A stretch of 64,000 nucleotides of DNA, taken from positions 1-64,000 of the forward strand of contig NZ_AXWW01000050.1 of NCBI RefSeq assembly GCF_000482865.1, in the 5' to 3' direction. The stretch comes from Actinokineospora inagensis DSM 44258. GTDB taxonomy: Bacteria; Actinomycetota; Actinomycetes; Mycobacteriales; Pseudonocardiaceae. Within the stretch, counting starts at the first letter, position 1. Every line of letters starts with the position of its first letter. Of the stretch, positions 36,981 to 45,991 are shown piece by piece. The notes beneath the pieces are model-generated. The model did not search any database. It saw nothing but the letters and a program-made list of their open reading frames with translations, and was not told the origin of the DNA. Position numbers and translations under genes: made by a program.

Positions 36981-38387
36981 GTGACAGTTGTGAACCCGCC
37001 CCCGCCGCACCTGCCCCGCACCGCGGGCGAGCTCCGTGCGGCAGGCCACGCCCCCCGGGGCGTCAAGGCCGAGATCCGCGGCAACCTGCTCGCCGCCCTG
37101 CGCGAGGGGCGCGACCCGTGGCCCGGCATCGTCGGTTTCGGCCAGACCGTGCTCCCGCAGTTGGAACGCGCCCTGCTCGCCGGGCACGACGTGGTGCTGC
37201 TCGGCGAACGCGGACAGGGCAAGACCCGGCTCGCGCGCACGGTCGCGGGCCTGCTGGACGAGTGGACCCCGGTCATCGAGGGCGCCGAACTGGGTGAGCA
37301 CCCGCTGGCCCCGATCACCCCGCGCTCGATCCGGCTGGCCGCCGAGCTGGGTGCCGACCTGCCGGTGACCTGGCGGCACCGGGACGAGCGCTACACGGAG
37401 AAGCTGGCCACCCCGGACACCTCCGTGGGTGACCTCATCGGCGACGTCGACCCGATCCGGGTGGCCGAGGGCCGTACCCTCGGCGACCCCGAGACCATCC
37501 ACTTCGGACTGGTGCCGCGCGCGCACCGCGGTGTGGTGACGGTGAACGAGCTGCCCGACCTGGCCGAGCGGATCCAGGTGGCGCTGCTGAACGTGATGGA
37601 GGAACGCGACATCCAGATCCGCGGCTACACGCTGCGGCTGCCGCTGGACGTGCTGCTCATCGCCACCGCGAACCCCGAGGACTACACCAACCGCGGCCGG
37701 ATCATCACCCCGCTCAAGGACCGGTTCGGCGCCGAGGTCCGCACGCACTACCCGCGCGGCGTGCAGGCCGAGGTCGACGTGGTGCGCCAAGAGGCCGAGC
37801 TGGTGGCCGAGGTCGGCGACCCGCTGCTGGAGGTGCTGGCCCGGTTCGTGCGCAACCTGCGCGACTCCAGCGCCATCGACCAGCGCTCCGGGGTGTCCGC
37901 CCGGTTCGCCGTCGCCGCCGCCGAGACGGTGGCCGCCGCCGCGCTGCGCCGGTCCGCGCTGGTCGGCGAGGAACCCGCGGTGGCCCGCCCGATCGACCTG
38001 GAGGCCGTGCCCGCCGTGCTGCGCGGCAAGCTGGAGTTCGAGTCGGGTGAGGAGGGCAGGGAGACCGAGCACCTGAGCCACCTGCTGCGCCGCGCGGTCG
38101 CCGAGACCGCCCGCGACCGGTTCGCCGGGCTCGACCTCGGCCCGCTGGTCGACGCCGTGGTCGACGGGCACCTGGTGGCCACCGGCGAGCGGGTCCCGGG
38201 CAGCGAGGTGCTGGCCGCGCTGCCGGAGCTGCCGCTGCTGCACGAGGTCGCCGCCCGGCTGGAGGTCAAGGCCACCGACCCGCCCGGCCGGATCGCCGCC
38301 GCCGTCGAGCTGGCCCTGGAATACCTGTACCTGACCAGGAAACTGGCCAAGGACTCCGCCGACGGGGAGGCGGTGTACGGCCCGTGA
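36981..38387 (+). CDS. AAA+ ATPase (MoxR/Mg-chelatase ChlI-like; Rv0958-like)
   Basis: A 468-aa AAA+ ATPase. Walker A is GERGQGKT (75-82), Walker B and helix 2 VVTVNELPDL, and sensor 1 LLIATANPED with PLKDRF. It resembles the chelatase I subunit / MoxR branch and, with the following VWA gene, the mycobacterial pair Rv0958/Rv0959 in size and order. Such ATPase-VWA pairs remodel or load metal or cofactor onto partner proteins, but the client here is unknown. It starts at GTG 36981. The stop overlaps the VWA gene by 4 bp. Confidence 0.85.
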   Translation: MTVVNPPPPHLPRTAGELRAAGHAPRGVKAEIRGNLLAALREGRDPWPGIVGFGQTVLPQLERALLAGHDVVLLGERGQGKTRLARTVAGLLDEWTPVIEGAELGEHPLAPITPRSIRLAAELGADLPVTWRHRDERYTEKLATPDTSVGDLIGDVDPIRVAEGRTLGDPETIHFGLVPRAHRGVVTVNELPDLAERIQVALLNVMEERDIQIRGYTLRLPLDVLLIATANPEDYTNRGRIITPLKDRFGAEVRTHYPRGVQAEVDVVRQEAELVAEVGDPLLEVLARFVRNLRDSSAIDQRSGVSARFAVAAAETVAAAALRRSALVGEEPAVARPIDLEAVPAVLRGKLEFESGEEGRETEHLSHLLRRAVAETARDRFAGLDLGPLVDAVVDGHLVATGERVPGSEVLAALPELPLLHEVAARLEVKATDPPGRIAAAVELALEYLYLTRKLAKDSADGEAVYGP

Positions 38388-40330
38388 GCGCCGAGGGCTA
38401 CCGCTACGGCCCCTGGCGCGAGGGGCCCGACCCGCTCGCGCCGCCGGTCGACCTGCGGGCCGCGCTGGAGGCGCTGGGGCGGGACGTGATGGAGGGCGCC
38501 TCGCCCCGGTCGGCGCTGCAGGAGCTGCTGCGCCGCGGGGTGGGTGACACGGCCGGGCTGGACGAGCTGACCCGCAGGCTGTGGGACCGCCGGTCCCGCA
38601 TCCAGCGCAGGCACCGGCTCGACGGCACCCTCACCGAGGTCCGCGAGCTGCTGGACCGGGCGCTGGCGGCGGAGCGGACCGAGCTGTTCCCGGACCCGTC
38701 CGACGACGCCCGGTTCCGCGAGGCCCAGCTCGACGCGCTGCCCTCCGGTACCGCCGCCGCGGTGCGCGACCTGGCCGACTACGACTGGCGCTCGCAGGCC
38801 GCGCGCGAGGCGTACGAGCAGATCCGGGAGAAGCTCGGCCAGGAGCTGATGGAGTCCCGGTTCCAGGGCATGAAGCAGGCCCTCGGCGAGATGCGGCCGG
38901 AGGACACCGAGCGCATCCGGCAGATGATGGCCGACCTCAACGACCTGCTGCTGGCCCACCTGCGCGGCGACGACACCGACGAGCGGTTCGACCGGTTCAT
39001 GGCCGACCACGGGGAGTTCTTCCCGGAGAACCCCAGCACGGTCGAGGAGCTCGTCGACGCGCTCGCCACCCGCGCCGCCGCCGCCCAGCGGATGATGAAC
39101 TCGATGACCGAGCAGCAGCGCCAAGAACTCGCCGAGCTGATGGCGGGCGCGTTCGGCGACCCGCGGTTCGCCGACCAGGTCGCCACCCTCGACGCGAACC
39201 TGCGGGCGCTGCGGCCGGGCGAGGACTGGACGTCGTCGGCCCGCTTCCGCGGCAAGGACCCGCTGGGGCTCGGCGAGGGTGCCCAGGCGATGGCCGACCT
39301 GGCCGAATTGGACGGTCTGGCCGAACAACTGGGACAGTCGTACCCGGGTGCCCGGCTGGAGGACATCGATCTGGAGGCGCTGCAACGGCAACTGGGCGGC
39401 GAGGCCGGTGTGGACGCTCGCCGGTTGGCGGAGCTGGAACGGGAGCTGCGCAACCAGGGCCTGCTCGACCGGGCACCCGATGGGACGCTTACCTTGTCCC
39501 CCAAGGCAATGCGGCGGCTCGGCGAGACGGCGCTGTCGGAGGTCATCGGCGGCTTGCGCAGTCGCCGAGGCGAGCGGGACACGGCACGGGCGGGCGCGGC
39601 GGGCGAACTGACCGGGTCCACCAAACCGTGGACATTCGGCGCGACCGAGCCGTGGGACGTCCCACGCACGGTCCGCAACGCCGTCCTGCGCACGCTGTCC
39701 ACCGGCTCCGGCCGAGTCCGATTTGATGTGTCCGATGTGGAGGTCGCCGAGACCGAACAGCGCGCCCGCGCCGCGGTGGCGTTGTGCGTGGACACGTCGT
39801 GGTCGATGGTGCAGGACGAGCGCTGGGTCCCGATGAAGCGCACGGCACTGGCGCTGCACCACCTGATCAGCACCCGGTTCCGCTCCGACGAGCTGCAACT
39901 GATCACCTTCGGCAGGCACGCGTCCACAGTGGACATCGCAGAGCTGACCGCGTTGGAGGGTGTCTGGGAGCAGGGCACCAACCTGCACCACGCGCTGCTG
40001 CTGGCAGGCCGCCACCTCCGCCGCAACCCCGACGCCCGCCCCGTCGTCCTGGTCGTCACCGACGGCGAACCCACCGCCCACCTCGAACCCGACGGCGAAG
40101 CGGTCTTCCACTACCCGACCACCCAGGCCACCCTGCGCAAGACCCTGTCCGAAGTAGACAGCCTCGCCCGCCTCGGCGCCTCCGTCACCGTCTTCATGCT
40201 CGGCGACAACCCCAGCCTCGCCGAGTTCGTCGACCTCATCGCCCGCCGCGGCGGCGGCCGGGTAGTCGCCCCGGATGTGGACGGCCTGGGCACCGCCGTC
40301 GTCAGCGACTACCTCCGCAACCGGAAGTAG
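38384..40330 (+). CDS. VWA-domain protein paired with the AAA+ ATPase (Rv0959-like)
   Basis: A 648-aa cytoplasmic protein. Residues 1-450 are mostly helical with many charged residues. The C-terminal von Willebrand A domain (about 462-645) has the MIDAS motif LCVDTSWSM (Asp469), a Thr in WEQGTNLHH and VVTDGEPTAH. It starts in the GTGA overlap with the ATPase gene and must work with it, like ViaA with RavA or ChlD with ChlI. No membrane segment is seen. A weak hairpin (40737-40744 with 40758-40765) lies far downstream. Confidence 0.85.
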   Translation: MSAEGYRYGPWREGPDPLAPPVDLRAALEALGRDVMEGASPRSALQELLRRGVGDTAGLDELTRRLWDRRSRIQRRHRLDGTLTEVRELLDRALAAERTELFPDPSDDARFREAQLDALPSGTAAAVRDLADYDWRSQAAREAYEQIREKLGQELMESRFQGMKQALGEMRPEDTERIRQMMADLNDLLLAHLRGDDTDERFDRFMADHGEFFPENPSTVEELVDALATRAAAAQRMMNSMTEQQRQELAELMAGAFGDPRFADQVATLDANLRALRPGEDWTSSARFRGKDPLGLGEGAQAMADLAELDGLAEQLGQSYPGARLEDIDLEALQRQLGGEAGVDARRLAELERELRNQGLLDRAPDGTLTLSPKAMRRLGETALSEVIGGLRSRRGERDTARAGAAGELTGSTKPWTFGATEPWDVPRTVRNAVLRTLSTGSGRVRFDVSDVEVAETEQRARAAVALCVDTSWSMVQDERWVPMKRTALALHHLISTRFRSDELQLITFGRHASTVDIAELTALEGVWEQGTNLHHALLLAGRHLRRNPDARPVVLVVTDGEPTAHLEPDGEAVFHYPTTQATLRKTLSEVDSLARLGASVTVFMLGDNPSLAEFVDLIARRGGGRVVAPDVDGLGTAVVSDYLRNRK

Positions 40331-40907
40331 GACGGCTGGGCACTTGGGTCCCCGTTTCGTGGGGTGATCAGGCGCCCTACGGTGCTGGCGGAGGGCGCTG
40401 CGCCCGGCGGCTTGCCAGGTCGGTGGCTCGGACGCCGTGCTCGACAAGCCGTCCACAGATCATGTCGTCGCCCCGGCTCGCCGCTTGCGATAGCCCCGTC
40501 AGGTGCTGTGTGCCGGGCTTGGCGATCGAATCGTGCCGACTGGTCCGCCTGGCTCCACCAGTAGCCCCTGCGGGCCGTGCTGGTCATCCCGGCCCTCGCC
40601 GCCCTCGAGCCCGGGAGTCTCCTGCCGTCCACTCCGAACCCGGCCACCAGTTGTCCACATCGTCCCCAACCGTCCCCAGCATCGGCGCCTCCCCTGCCAC
40701 CGCGCTCACCAACCGGTAGACTGGCCTCGGGGACGCCCCCCGGGAAGGGTGGGGCCGCCCGGGGGCGGGTTGGAGTGCCGTCGAAGTCGGTTTTGTTGTG
40801 GTGACGTGGCGGTTTGGGTAGGTGGGGTCGTGGGTCCGGTGGGTTGGTTCTGGGTGTGCCGGTGAGTGCGATCGGGCCGTGGGCAGGGTGTGTGTGGCGT
40901 CGGGGGT
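40331..40907. other. Intergenic region with no supported gene
   Basis: About 580 bp between convergent genes. Long open frames exist on the minus strand but lack family features. A GC hairpin CCCCCGGG/CCCGGGGG (40737-40744, 40758-40765) could end both units. To its left the plus strand is C-rich; to its right, through about 41340, it is strongly G/T-rich. Confidence 0.45.
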
Positions 40908-41297
40908 TTAGGTTGGGATGATGGGCTCGCGGTGGTGGGTGGGGTTGGCGGGGCAGAGCCAGTAGGCGGTGCCGTTGTCCACGCGGGCAGTCATGGGGTG
41001 TTGGTGTCCGGGGCACCGGGGTAGGGCGAGGCCGCCGGTGCTCTCGATGACGTGGTCTTGGATTTGGCCGGCCAACTCGGTCACGGCTGTTTCGGTGTCG
41101 GTGATCAGCGGGTACAGCGCGATCTCTGGTTTCCGGCCGTTCCCCAGGGTCACCGCCACGCTTGTGGGTAGGAACGGCGACGGGAAGACGTTGGTGTCCA
41201 GGTCGGCGGCGAGGATTTGCCAGGGTGGGGTGAGGGGGCCGAAGCGGTGGAGGACGGCCTCGGCGACTGAGTGCGCGAACGCGATCTGGTCGGTCAT
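40908..41297 (-). CDS. Hypothetical protein, third gene of unknown operon
   Basis: A 129-aa protein of no recognised family. The N-terminal half looks like a compact alpha/beta fold (FAHSVAEAVLHRFGPL, VAVTLGNGRKPEIALYP). The C-terminal part has a possible metal site (LPRCPGHQHPMTARVDNGTAYWLCPANPTHH), with two Cys and several His about 25 residues apart. It starts at ATG 41297, overlapping the previous stop by 4 bp. The Cys/His pattern is the only hint of function. Confidence 0.6.
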   Translation of the reverse strand: MTDQIAFAHSVAEAVLHRFGPLTPPWQILAADLDTNVFPSPFLPTSVAVTLGNGRKPEIALYPLITDTETAVTELAGQIQDHVIESTGGLALPRCPGHQHPMTARVDNGTAYWLCPANPTHHREPIIPT

Positions 41298-42067
41298 GGT
41301 GTGAGCGCCGTGGTGATGGGGCCGAGGTTGTCCACTGTGGCCGTTGCGGTGGCGAGGTGGTCGCGTTGGGCGGTGGTCAGAGTGGACAGTGCGTGGGCGA
41401 GGCGGGTTTGGCCGGGGGTGTCGAGGTGCGTCAACAGCGGTAGGAGATCGGTTCCTGTTGGGTCGCAGAGGACCGTGGCGACGGCTGGGAGGCGGTCGTC
41501 CGGGATCAGGGCGAACAGGTGCGGCAGCCGGTCGACGCTGTCGGTGTACACGGCGGTGCGCAGCAGCGCTTCTTCGTCCAAAGCGGACACCACGGCGCGT
41601 AGGGTCGGGTCTGGGAGGTCACCGACGAAGCGGCCCATGGTGATGTGGTCGCGGCGGCGGACGAGTTCTCCGGCGACGGCGACCACCCGGTCGACCGGCA
41701 GCAGGGGCAGTACCCGGGCGATCCGCCGGGGGTCGAGTTCGGCGGCGACGTCGGCCAGGAACGTGATCGGGAGCCGCCCGGCGAGGTCCACCGCCCGCTC
41801 GGGGTCGAGCGCGCCCGCGACCCGCGCGCTCAGCAGCGGGCCGAACGACCGTTGCGCGATGGACGCGGTCAACGCCGCCGGGACCAGTTTGCTGGCCACC
41901 GCGATCCGCTCGAACCACACCCGGTTCGACCCGAACAGCACCTCGGTCGCCCGGTCCCGCACCGCGCGCACGTCGGCCGGGGACAGGTCGGCCAGGTAGT
42001 GGAAGCGGTCGGCGGGTTCGCCGAGCAGGCGGGCCAGCTTGGCGATCTCCGCGCCGGTGCCGGTCAC
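41294..42067 (-). CDS. Helical-repeat protein with MgtE-N-like features
   Basis: A 257-aa protein of repeated helical pairs. RAVDLAGRLPITFLADVAAELDPRRIARVLPLLPVDRVVAVAGELVRRRDHITMGRFVGDLPD resembles the superhelical N domain of MgtE magnesium transporters (repeated L-P-x-D/E-x-x-A units). There is no membrane part. It is the middle gene of three, overlapping both neighbours by 4 bp. It may be a regulatory or scaffold solenoid; the role is unknown. Confidence 0.6.
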   Translation of the reverse strand: MTGTGAEIAKLARLLGEPADRFHYLADLSPADVRAVRDRATEVLFGSNRVWFERIAVASKLVPAALTASIAQRSFGPLLSARVAGALDPERAVDLAGRLPITFLADVAAELDPRRIARVLPLLPVDRVVAVAGELVRRRDHITMGRFVGDLPDPTLRAVVSALDEEALLRTAVYTDSVDRLPHLFALIPDDRLPAVATVLCDPTGTDLLPLLTHLDTPGQTRLAHALSTLTTAQRDHLATATATVDNLGPITTALTP

Positions 42068-42273
42068 CGGCCCAACGCCCGGCGGACCAGGGGGCGCAGC
42101 AGGCGGGGGAGTTGGCGCAGGGAGTCCTCGGTCGCCGCCGCCAGGTGCGCGGCCTGCCGTTCGCGCGCGTCGCGGAGGGCGGCGGCCAGGTCGGCGGCCG
42201 CCTCCGGTGGCAGGGCCTCGACGGCGGCGGGCAGCGGGCCGCGGAACTGCGCGCGCAGGGTCGACTCGGTCAC
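42064..42273 (-). CDS. Small helical protein, first gene of unknown operon
   Basis: A 69-aa Ala/Leu/Arg-rich helical protein (PLPAAVEALPPEAAADLAAALRDARERQAAHL). It starts at GTG 42273; its stop overlaps the 257-aa gene by 4 bp. The short length and coupling suggest a subunit or adaptor of the next protein. No family recognised. Confidence 0.5.
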   Translation of the reverse strand: MTESTLRAQFRGPLPAAVEALPPEAAADLAAALRDARERQAAHLAAATEDSLRQLPRLLRPLVRRALGR

Positions 42274-42384
42274 CGTTCCAGCGTGCCCGCCCGGCGCGGC
42301 GGCGGCCAACTCGATAACCCCGCGTGATCGGGTGCCATCACATCCGGGTGAGGTCGGCGGTCAACCACGGACCGCAAACAAGAT

Positions 42385-42397
42385 CATTCAGTGAATG
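42385..42397. promoter_or_regulatory. Palindrome upstream of the TIR genes
   Basis: CATTCAGTGAATG (6-bp arms, 1-bp centre) lies 160 bp upstream of the first TIR gene, in the 280-bp spacer to the divergent small-protein operon. It is a candidate operator for either. Confidence 0.35.
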
Positions 42398-42556
42398 CCC
42401 GCCGAATCCCGGTCACCGCCTCCGGCCTGCGTTCTTCCGGCCACGCAGCGCGGTCGCCGGGGCCGCGCCAGGGCCTTTGGTCCCTGTCTTTCACTAGACG
42501 GCCCACATAACGTGCGTGCACCCGCGAATTACTGCCTGTGAACGTGAGAAGCGAGG

Positions 42557-43819
42557 ATGCACGTATTCATCAGCTACGCCCGTCGGGACCAGGCGTCGAT
42601 CGCCTCGCTGCGCGCCGACTTCGAGCGGTTCGGCAACCGGGTGTGGTACGACCGCGAGGCCCACGGCGGCCAGGACTGGTGGGACGACGTGCTGAGCCAC
42701 GTCCGGGGCTGCGTCGTGTTCACCTTCGCGCTCTCGCCGGACTCGTTGCGCTCCAAGGCGTGCCTGGCCGAGTTGCGCTACGCGGCGGCGCTGCGCAGGC
42801 CGATCCTGCCGGTGCTGGTGCGACCCGTCGACCGGGGCGCGATCCCCGACGGCCTGCCCGCGCCCGTCGACTACGTCAACCGGACCGAGGAGAACGTGAT
42901 CCGGCTGCGCAAGGCGCTCAGCGCGCTGCCCGCCGCCCGTCCCCTCCCCGCCCGCCTGCCCCAGGAGCCCGAGATCCCCACCTCCTACCTGAACGCCTAC
43001 CTCGCCCGCATCGACTCCCCGGAGCTCGACGACCGGGCGCAGCGGGAACTGCTCGTCCAACTGCGCGACCGGATGGACAACCCGGACGAACGCGCGGACG
43101 TCTGGGACCTGCTGGTGCGGCTGCGCGACCGGCCGGAGCTGAGCCGCCCGGTCGCCAACGCGGTGGAGAACATCCTGGCGCCGGGCTGGCAGCCGGACCC
43201 GCGCGAGCTCTACGAGGGCCGCTACTGGGACGGACAGAGCTGGACCACCCTGGTCGTGCAGAACGGCCGGGAGTTCAACGACCGCAACCAACCCACCCGG
43301 CTGCACCCGCACGCGCCGCACCACTCCGGCCCGTTGCCCGTCGTCACCGCGGAACCCGAGCCGGAGCCCGTGCGCAAGCGTCCGGAGCGGATCGGGCACA
43401 AGATGCGCAAACCGCGGTCCAAGCGGCAAAAACTCCTCTTCGCCGGCGCCGGTGCCGCGGTTGTTCTCGCCGCGGGTGTCACGGCCGCGGTCATGGTGCT
43501 GAACTCGGGGCCGGGTGAGGACGCGGCCACCCAGATCGCCCGCAACTTCGTCGACGCGGTCAACACGCACGACGCCAACGCCATGCAGCAGTTCGTGTGC
43601 GCGACTGATCGTCAACAGAACGCCCATCTCTACACGGCGTTCCTTGACGCGGCTAACGTAACCCTCGAAAGTGTCGACGTGAGCGGGTCCGATCCCCGGT
43701 TCACTGTTCTCGCCACCCGCACCGTGGGCGCCACGTCGGTGCGGTTGCGCATTCCCCTAGTCGACGAGAACGGCGCGTGGAGGGTGTGCGACATCAGCCG
43801 GGCGCTGTCGGGTCGCTGA
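42557..43819 (+). CDS. TIR-DUF2510-TM-extracellular domain protein, active-site Glu present
   Basis: A 420-aa protein. Residues 1-125 are a TIR domain: MHVFISYARRDQ (strand A), YDREAHGGQDWWDDVL (BB-loop side) and SPDSLRSKACLAEL with Glu72 at the usual NADase position. A helical linker leads to a DUF2510 domain (about 207-240, PGWQPDP...GRYWDGQSWTTL). A basic stretch precedes one membrane helix (about 291-314). The rest (about 105 aa, two Cys) lies outside the membrane and looks like a DUF4878/NTF2-like domain. So an intracellular TIR is tied to an extracellular sensor. TIR domains cleave NAD in many bacterial defence systems; this role is inferred. A paralogue follows after 31 bp. Confidence 0.8.
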   Translation: MHVFISYARRDQASIASLRADFERFGNRVWYDREAHGGQDWWDDVLSHVRGCVVFTFALSPDSLRSKACLAELRYAAALRRPILPVLVRPVDRGAIPDGLPAPVDYVNRTEENVIRLRKALSALPAARPLPARLPQEPEIPTSYLNAYLARIDSPELDDRAQRELLVQLRDRMDNPDERADVWDLLVRLRDRPELSRPVANAVENILAPGWQPDPRELYEGRYWDGQSWTTLVVQNGREFNDRNQPTRLHPHAPHHSGPLPVVTAEPEPEPVRKRPERIGHKMRKPRSKRQKLLFAGAGAAVVLAAGVTAAVMVLNSGPGEDAATQIARNFVDAVNTHDANAMQQFVCATDRQQNAHLYTAFLDAANVTLESVDVSGSDPRFTVLATRTVGATSVRLRIPLVDENGAWRVCDISRALSGR

Positions 43820-43850
43820 CCGCCGATTAGCGCAGTAGCGGAGTAAGAGC

Positions 43851-45059
43851 ATGCAGGTGTTCGTCAGCCACGCGCCGTCCGACCGAGATGTCGCGGCGGC
43901 ACTTCGCGCCGACCTGGCCCAACTCGGGCGGCAGGTCGCCCTCGATCGCGGTGAGCCCACCGGGGCGCACTGGTGGGATGGCGTGTTGCACCGGGTCCGC
44001 CGGTGCGACGTGTTCATCCTGGTGACCTCCCCGGCGGCGGTCCGTTCACCCGGGTGCCTGGCCACCCTCCGCTACGCGCGCGCCCTGCGCCGCCCGGTGC
44101 TGCTCGTGTCCGCCGCGGCGACGGGGTTGCCGCCGGAGGCCGAGACCGCGCCGCTGTTCGAACCGTCGGGTTTGGACATCAGCCAGCGGATCCCCAAGCT
44201 GCGCGGCGCCTTGCTGGCCTTGCCCCCGGCGCCGCCGCTGCCGGACCCGCTGCCCCTGGACCCGGCCGTCCCCTACCTCGACCCGATCCGCCAACGGCTC
44301 GACGAGCCCCAACTGGACCCGACCGAGCTGCGCGAACTGGTCCGCCAGTTGCGGTTGCGGCTGCGCGACGAAGGCGAGCGGGCCGCCGTGTGGGGACTGC
44401 TGGTGCGGATGCGCGCCCGCACCGACTTACCGCCCCCGTTGGCCGCCGAGGTCGAGAAGGTCCTCGCCCCCGGTTGGCAACCCGACCCGGAGCGCCGGGT
44501 GGAGAAGCGCTATTGGGACGGTCAGGCCTGGACCACCCTGGTGCGCCACGAAAACCGCGAGTTCAACGAGCGTCGCGTCCCGCCGCCGGAGGCGACCTGG
44601 TCGGGCGACCCGGTCCCGGCCAGACCCCGCCCGACCGCGCCCGCCCCCGTCAAACCGGTCGTCAGCAGGCCGAAGGTGGCGCCCCGGCTGCCCAGCCGCA
44701 AGCGGTTGCTGGTCATCGGCGGCGGTGTCGTCGTCGTGGCCGCCGTGGTCGTCTCCGGTGTGCTGATCTTCAGCGCCGGTTCCGCCGACCCGACGACCAC
44801 CGCCCGCGACTTCGTCGATGCCGTCAATGTCGCCGACGTCTCCGCGCTGCAAGAGGTCACCTGCACCCAGAACCGGTCCCGGGCCGCGGACCTGTTCCTG
44901 CGCGCGGGCGCCCACCTCTCGCTGGAACGGGTCGACGAGTCCGCCGACCCGCCCACCTTCACCGTCCTGGCCACCGACTCGGCCACCACGAACACCGACC
45001 GGCGCACCTACTCCATGGTCGAGGAATCCGGCAAGTGGCTGGTGTGCCAGGGGAGCTGA
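43851..45059 (+). CDS. TIR-DUF2510-TM paralogue lacking the catalytic Glu
   Basis: A 402-aa protein with the same order as the preceding gene: TIR-like domain (MQVFVSHAPSDR, GAHWWDGVL), linker, DUF2510 (about 205-238, PGWQPDP...KRYWDGQAWTTL), membrane helix (about 285-307) and an outer domain with two Cys. The first 73 residues align with the neighbour without gaps. Where that protein has Glu72 (CLAEL) this one has Thr72 (CLATL), and the BB-loop is also different (LDRGEPTGAHWW). It is therefore probably not an NADase and may be a partner or inhibitor. It has a GGAGTAAG ribosome site. The pair looks co-transcribed. Confidence 0.78.
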   Translation: MQVFVSHAPSDRDVAAALRADLAQLGRQVALDRGEPTGAHWWDGVLHRVRRCDVFILVTSPAAVRSPGCLATLRYARALRRPVLLVSAAATGLPPEAETAPLFEPSGLDISQRIPKLRGALLALPPAPPLPDPLPLDPAVPYLDPIRQRLDEPQLDPTELRELVRQLRLRLRDEGERAAVWGLLVRMRARTDLPPPLAAEVEKVLAPGWQPDPERRVEKRYWDGQAWTTLVRHENREFNERRVPPPEATWSGDPVPARPRPTAPAPVKPVVSRPKVAPRLPSRKRLLVIGGGVVVVAAVVVSGVLIFSAGSADPTTTARDFVDAVNVADVSALQEVTCTQNRSRAADLFLRAGAHLSLERVDESADPPTFTVLATDSATTNTDRRTYSMVEESGKWLVCQGS

Positions 45060-45144
45060 TCCGCGCCCCGGTCCCAGGAATCCAACAGTCCCACATGGTC
45101 GGATAATCCCCATCGGGGCGGGGTGTGTGCTCTATCGTCACCAC

Positions 45145-45933
45145 ATGCCCGCTCTCGCCGCGCCCGGTGCCGCCCTGTACTACGAGGTCCGGGGCGCAGG
45201 CCCCACCCTGCTGCTGATGCCCGGCGGTGGGGGAGACGCCGATTCCCTGGCCGCCCTCGCCGACCGCTTGGCCGCGGACTTCCAGGTGGTCACGTTCGAC
45301 CGGCGCGGGCTCTCCCGCAGCACCCAGGACGATCCCGGCGAGGACCCGGGGATCGGTGGGCACGCCGATGACGCCGCGCGGGTGCTGGCCGCGGTGACCG
45401 GTGAGCCCGCGCTGGTCTTCGGCAGCAGCCTGGGCGCCGTCATCGGGTTGGACCTGCTCCTGCGCCACCCCGACCGGGTCCGCCTGCTGGTGGCGCACGA
45501 GCCGCCGCTGCCGCAGTTCCTGCCCGCCGCCGAGCGGGCGGAGAGCCGGGGGATCCAGGCGGAGATGGAGCAGTCTGGTCCACAGTGGAGGGAGGTGGCC
45601 GCCGCGCTGGCGATGGACCACTCGGATACCGAGCCGGATGTCGTCGCCGAGCCGCCCGGCCCGCGCGATTTCGCCAACCAGCGGCTTTTCCTCGACCGGG
45701 ACGCGCCCGCCGTGCACCGGTACCGATTGGCCGTCGAAGCCATTCGGTCAGCCGCCGATAGGATCATTCCCGCGGCGGGGGAGAAGTCGGCCCACGCGTT
45801 TCCGCACCGGTGCGCACTGGGCCTCGGCGCCGAGTTGGGAATCCCGGTCGACATCGTTCCCGGCGACCACGTCGGCCCGATGACCCGCCCGACCGGATTC
45901 GCGGCCGGGCTCCGGGAGATCTTCACCCGGTGA
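45145..45933 (+). CDS. Alpha/beta hydrolase
   Basis: A 262-aa hydrolase of the alpha/beta-hydrolase-1 family. It opens with an AALYYEVRGAGPTLLLMPGGGGDA oxyanion-hole strand. The nucleophile Ser is in VFGSSLGAVIGL (near 95), and the catalytic His is in VPGDHVGPM near the end. The FDRRGLSRST turn is typical. The ATG at 45145 is used. It follows the TIR pair after 85 bp and is convergent with the J-domain/NERD gene. The substrate is not indicated. Confidence 0.82.
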   Translation: MPALAAPGAALYYEVRGAGPTLLLMPGGGGDADSLAALADRLAADFQVVTFDRRGLSRSTQDDPGEDPGIGGHADDAARVLAAVTGEPALVFGSSLGAVIGLDLLLRHPDRVRLLVAHEPPLPQFLPAAERAESRGIQAEMEQSGPQWREVAAALAMDHSDTEPDVVAEPPGPRDFANQRLFLDRDAPAVHRYRLAVEAIRSAADRIIPAAGEKSAHAFPHRCALGLGAELGIPVDIVPGDHVGPMTRPTGFAAGLREIFTR

Positions 45934-45991
45934 ACCGGAGATGGTGAACCAGACGCGGTAAATCGGGCGGGGTTGGTTCAGGCGCGGTGGT

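Noticed and set aside
40309-41016. 235-aa minus-strand open frame between the VWA and Cys/His protein genes
   Set aside because: It overlaps the VWA 3' end, has no family motif and crosses a GC hairpin.
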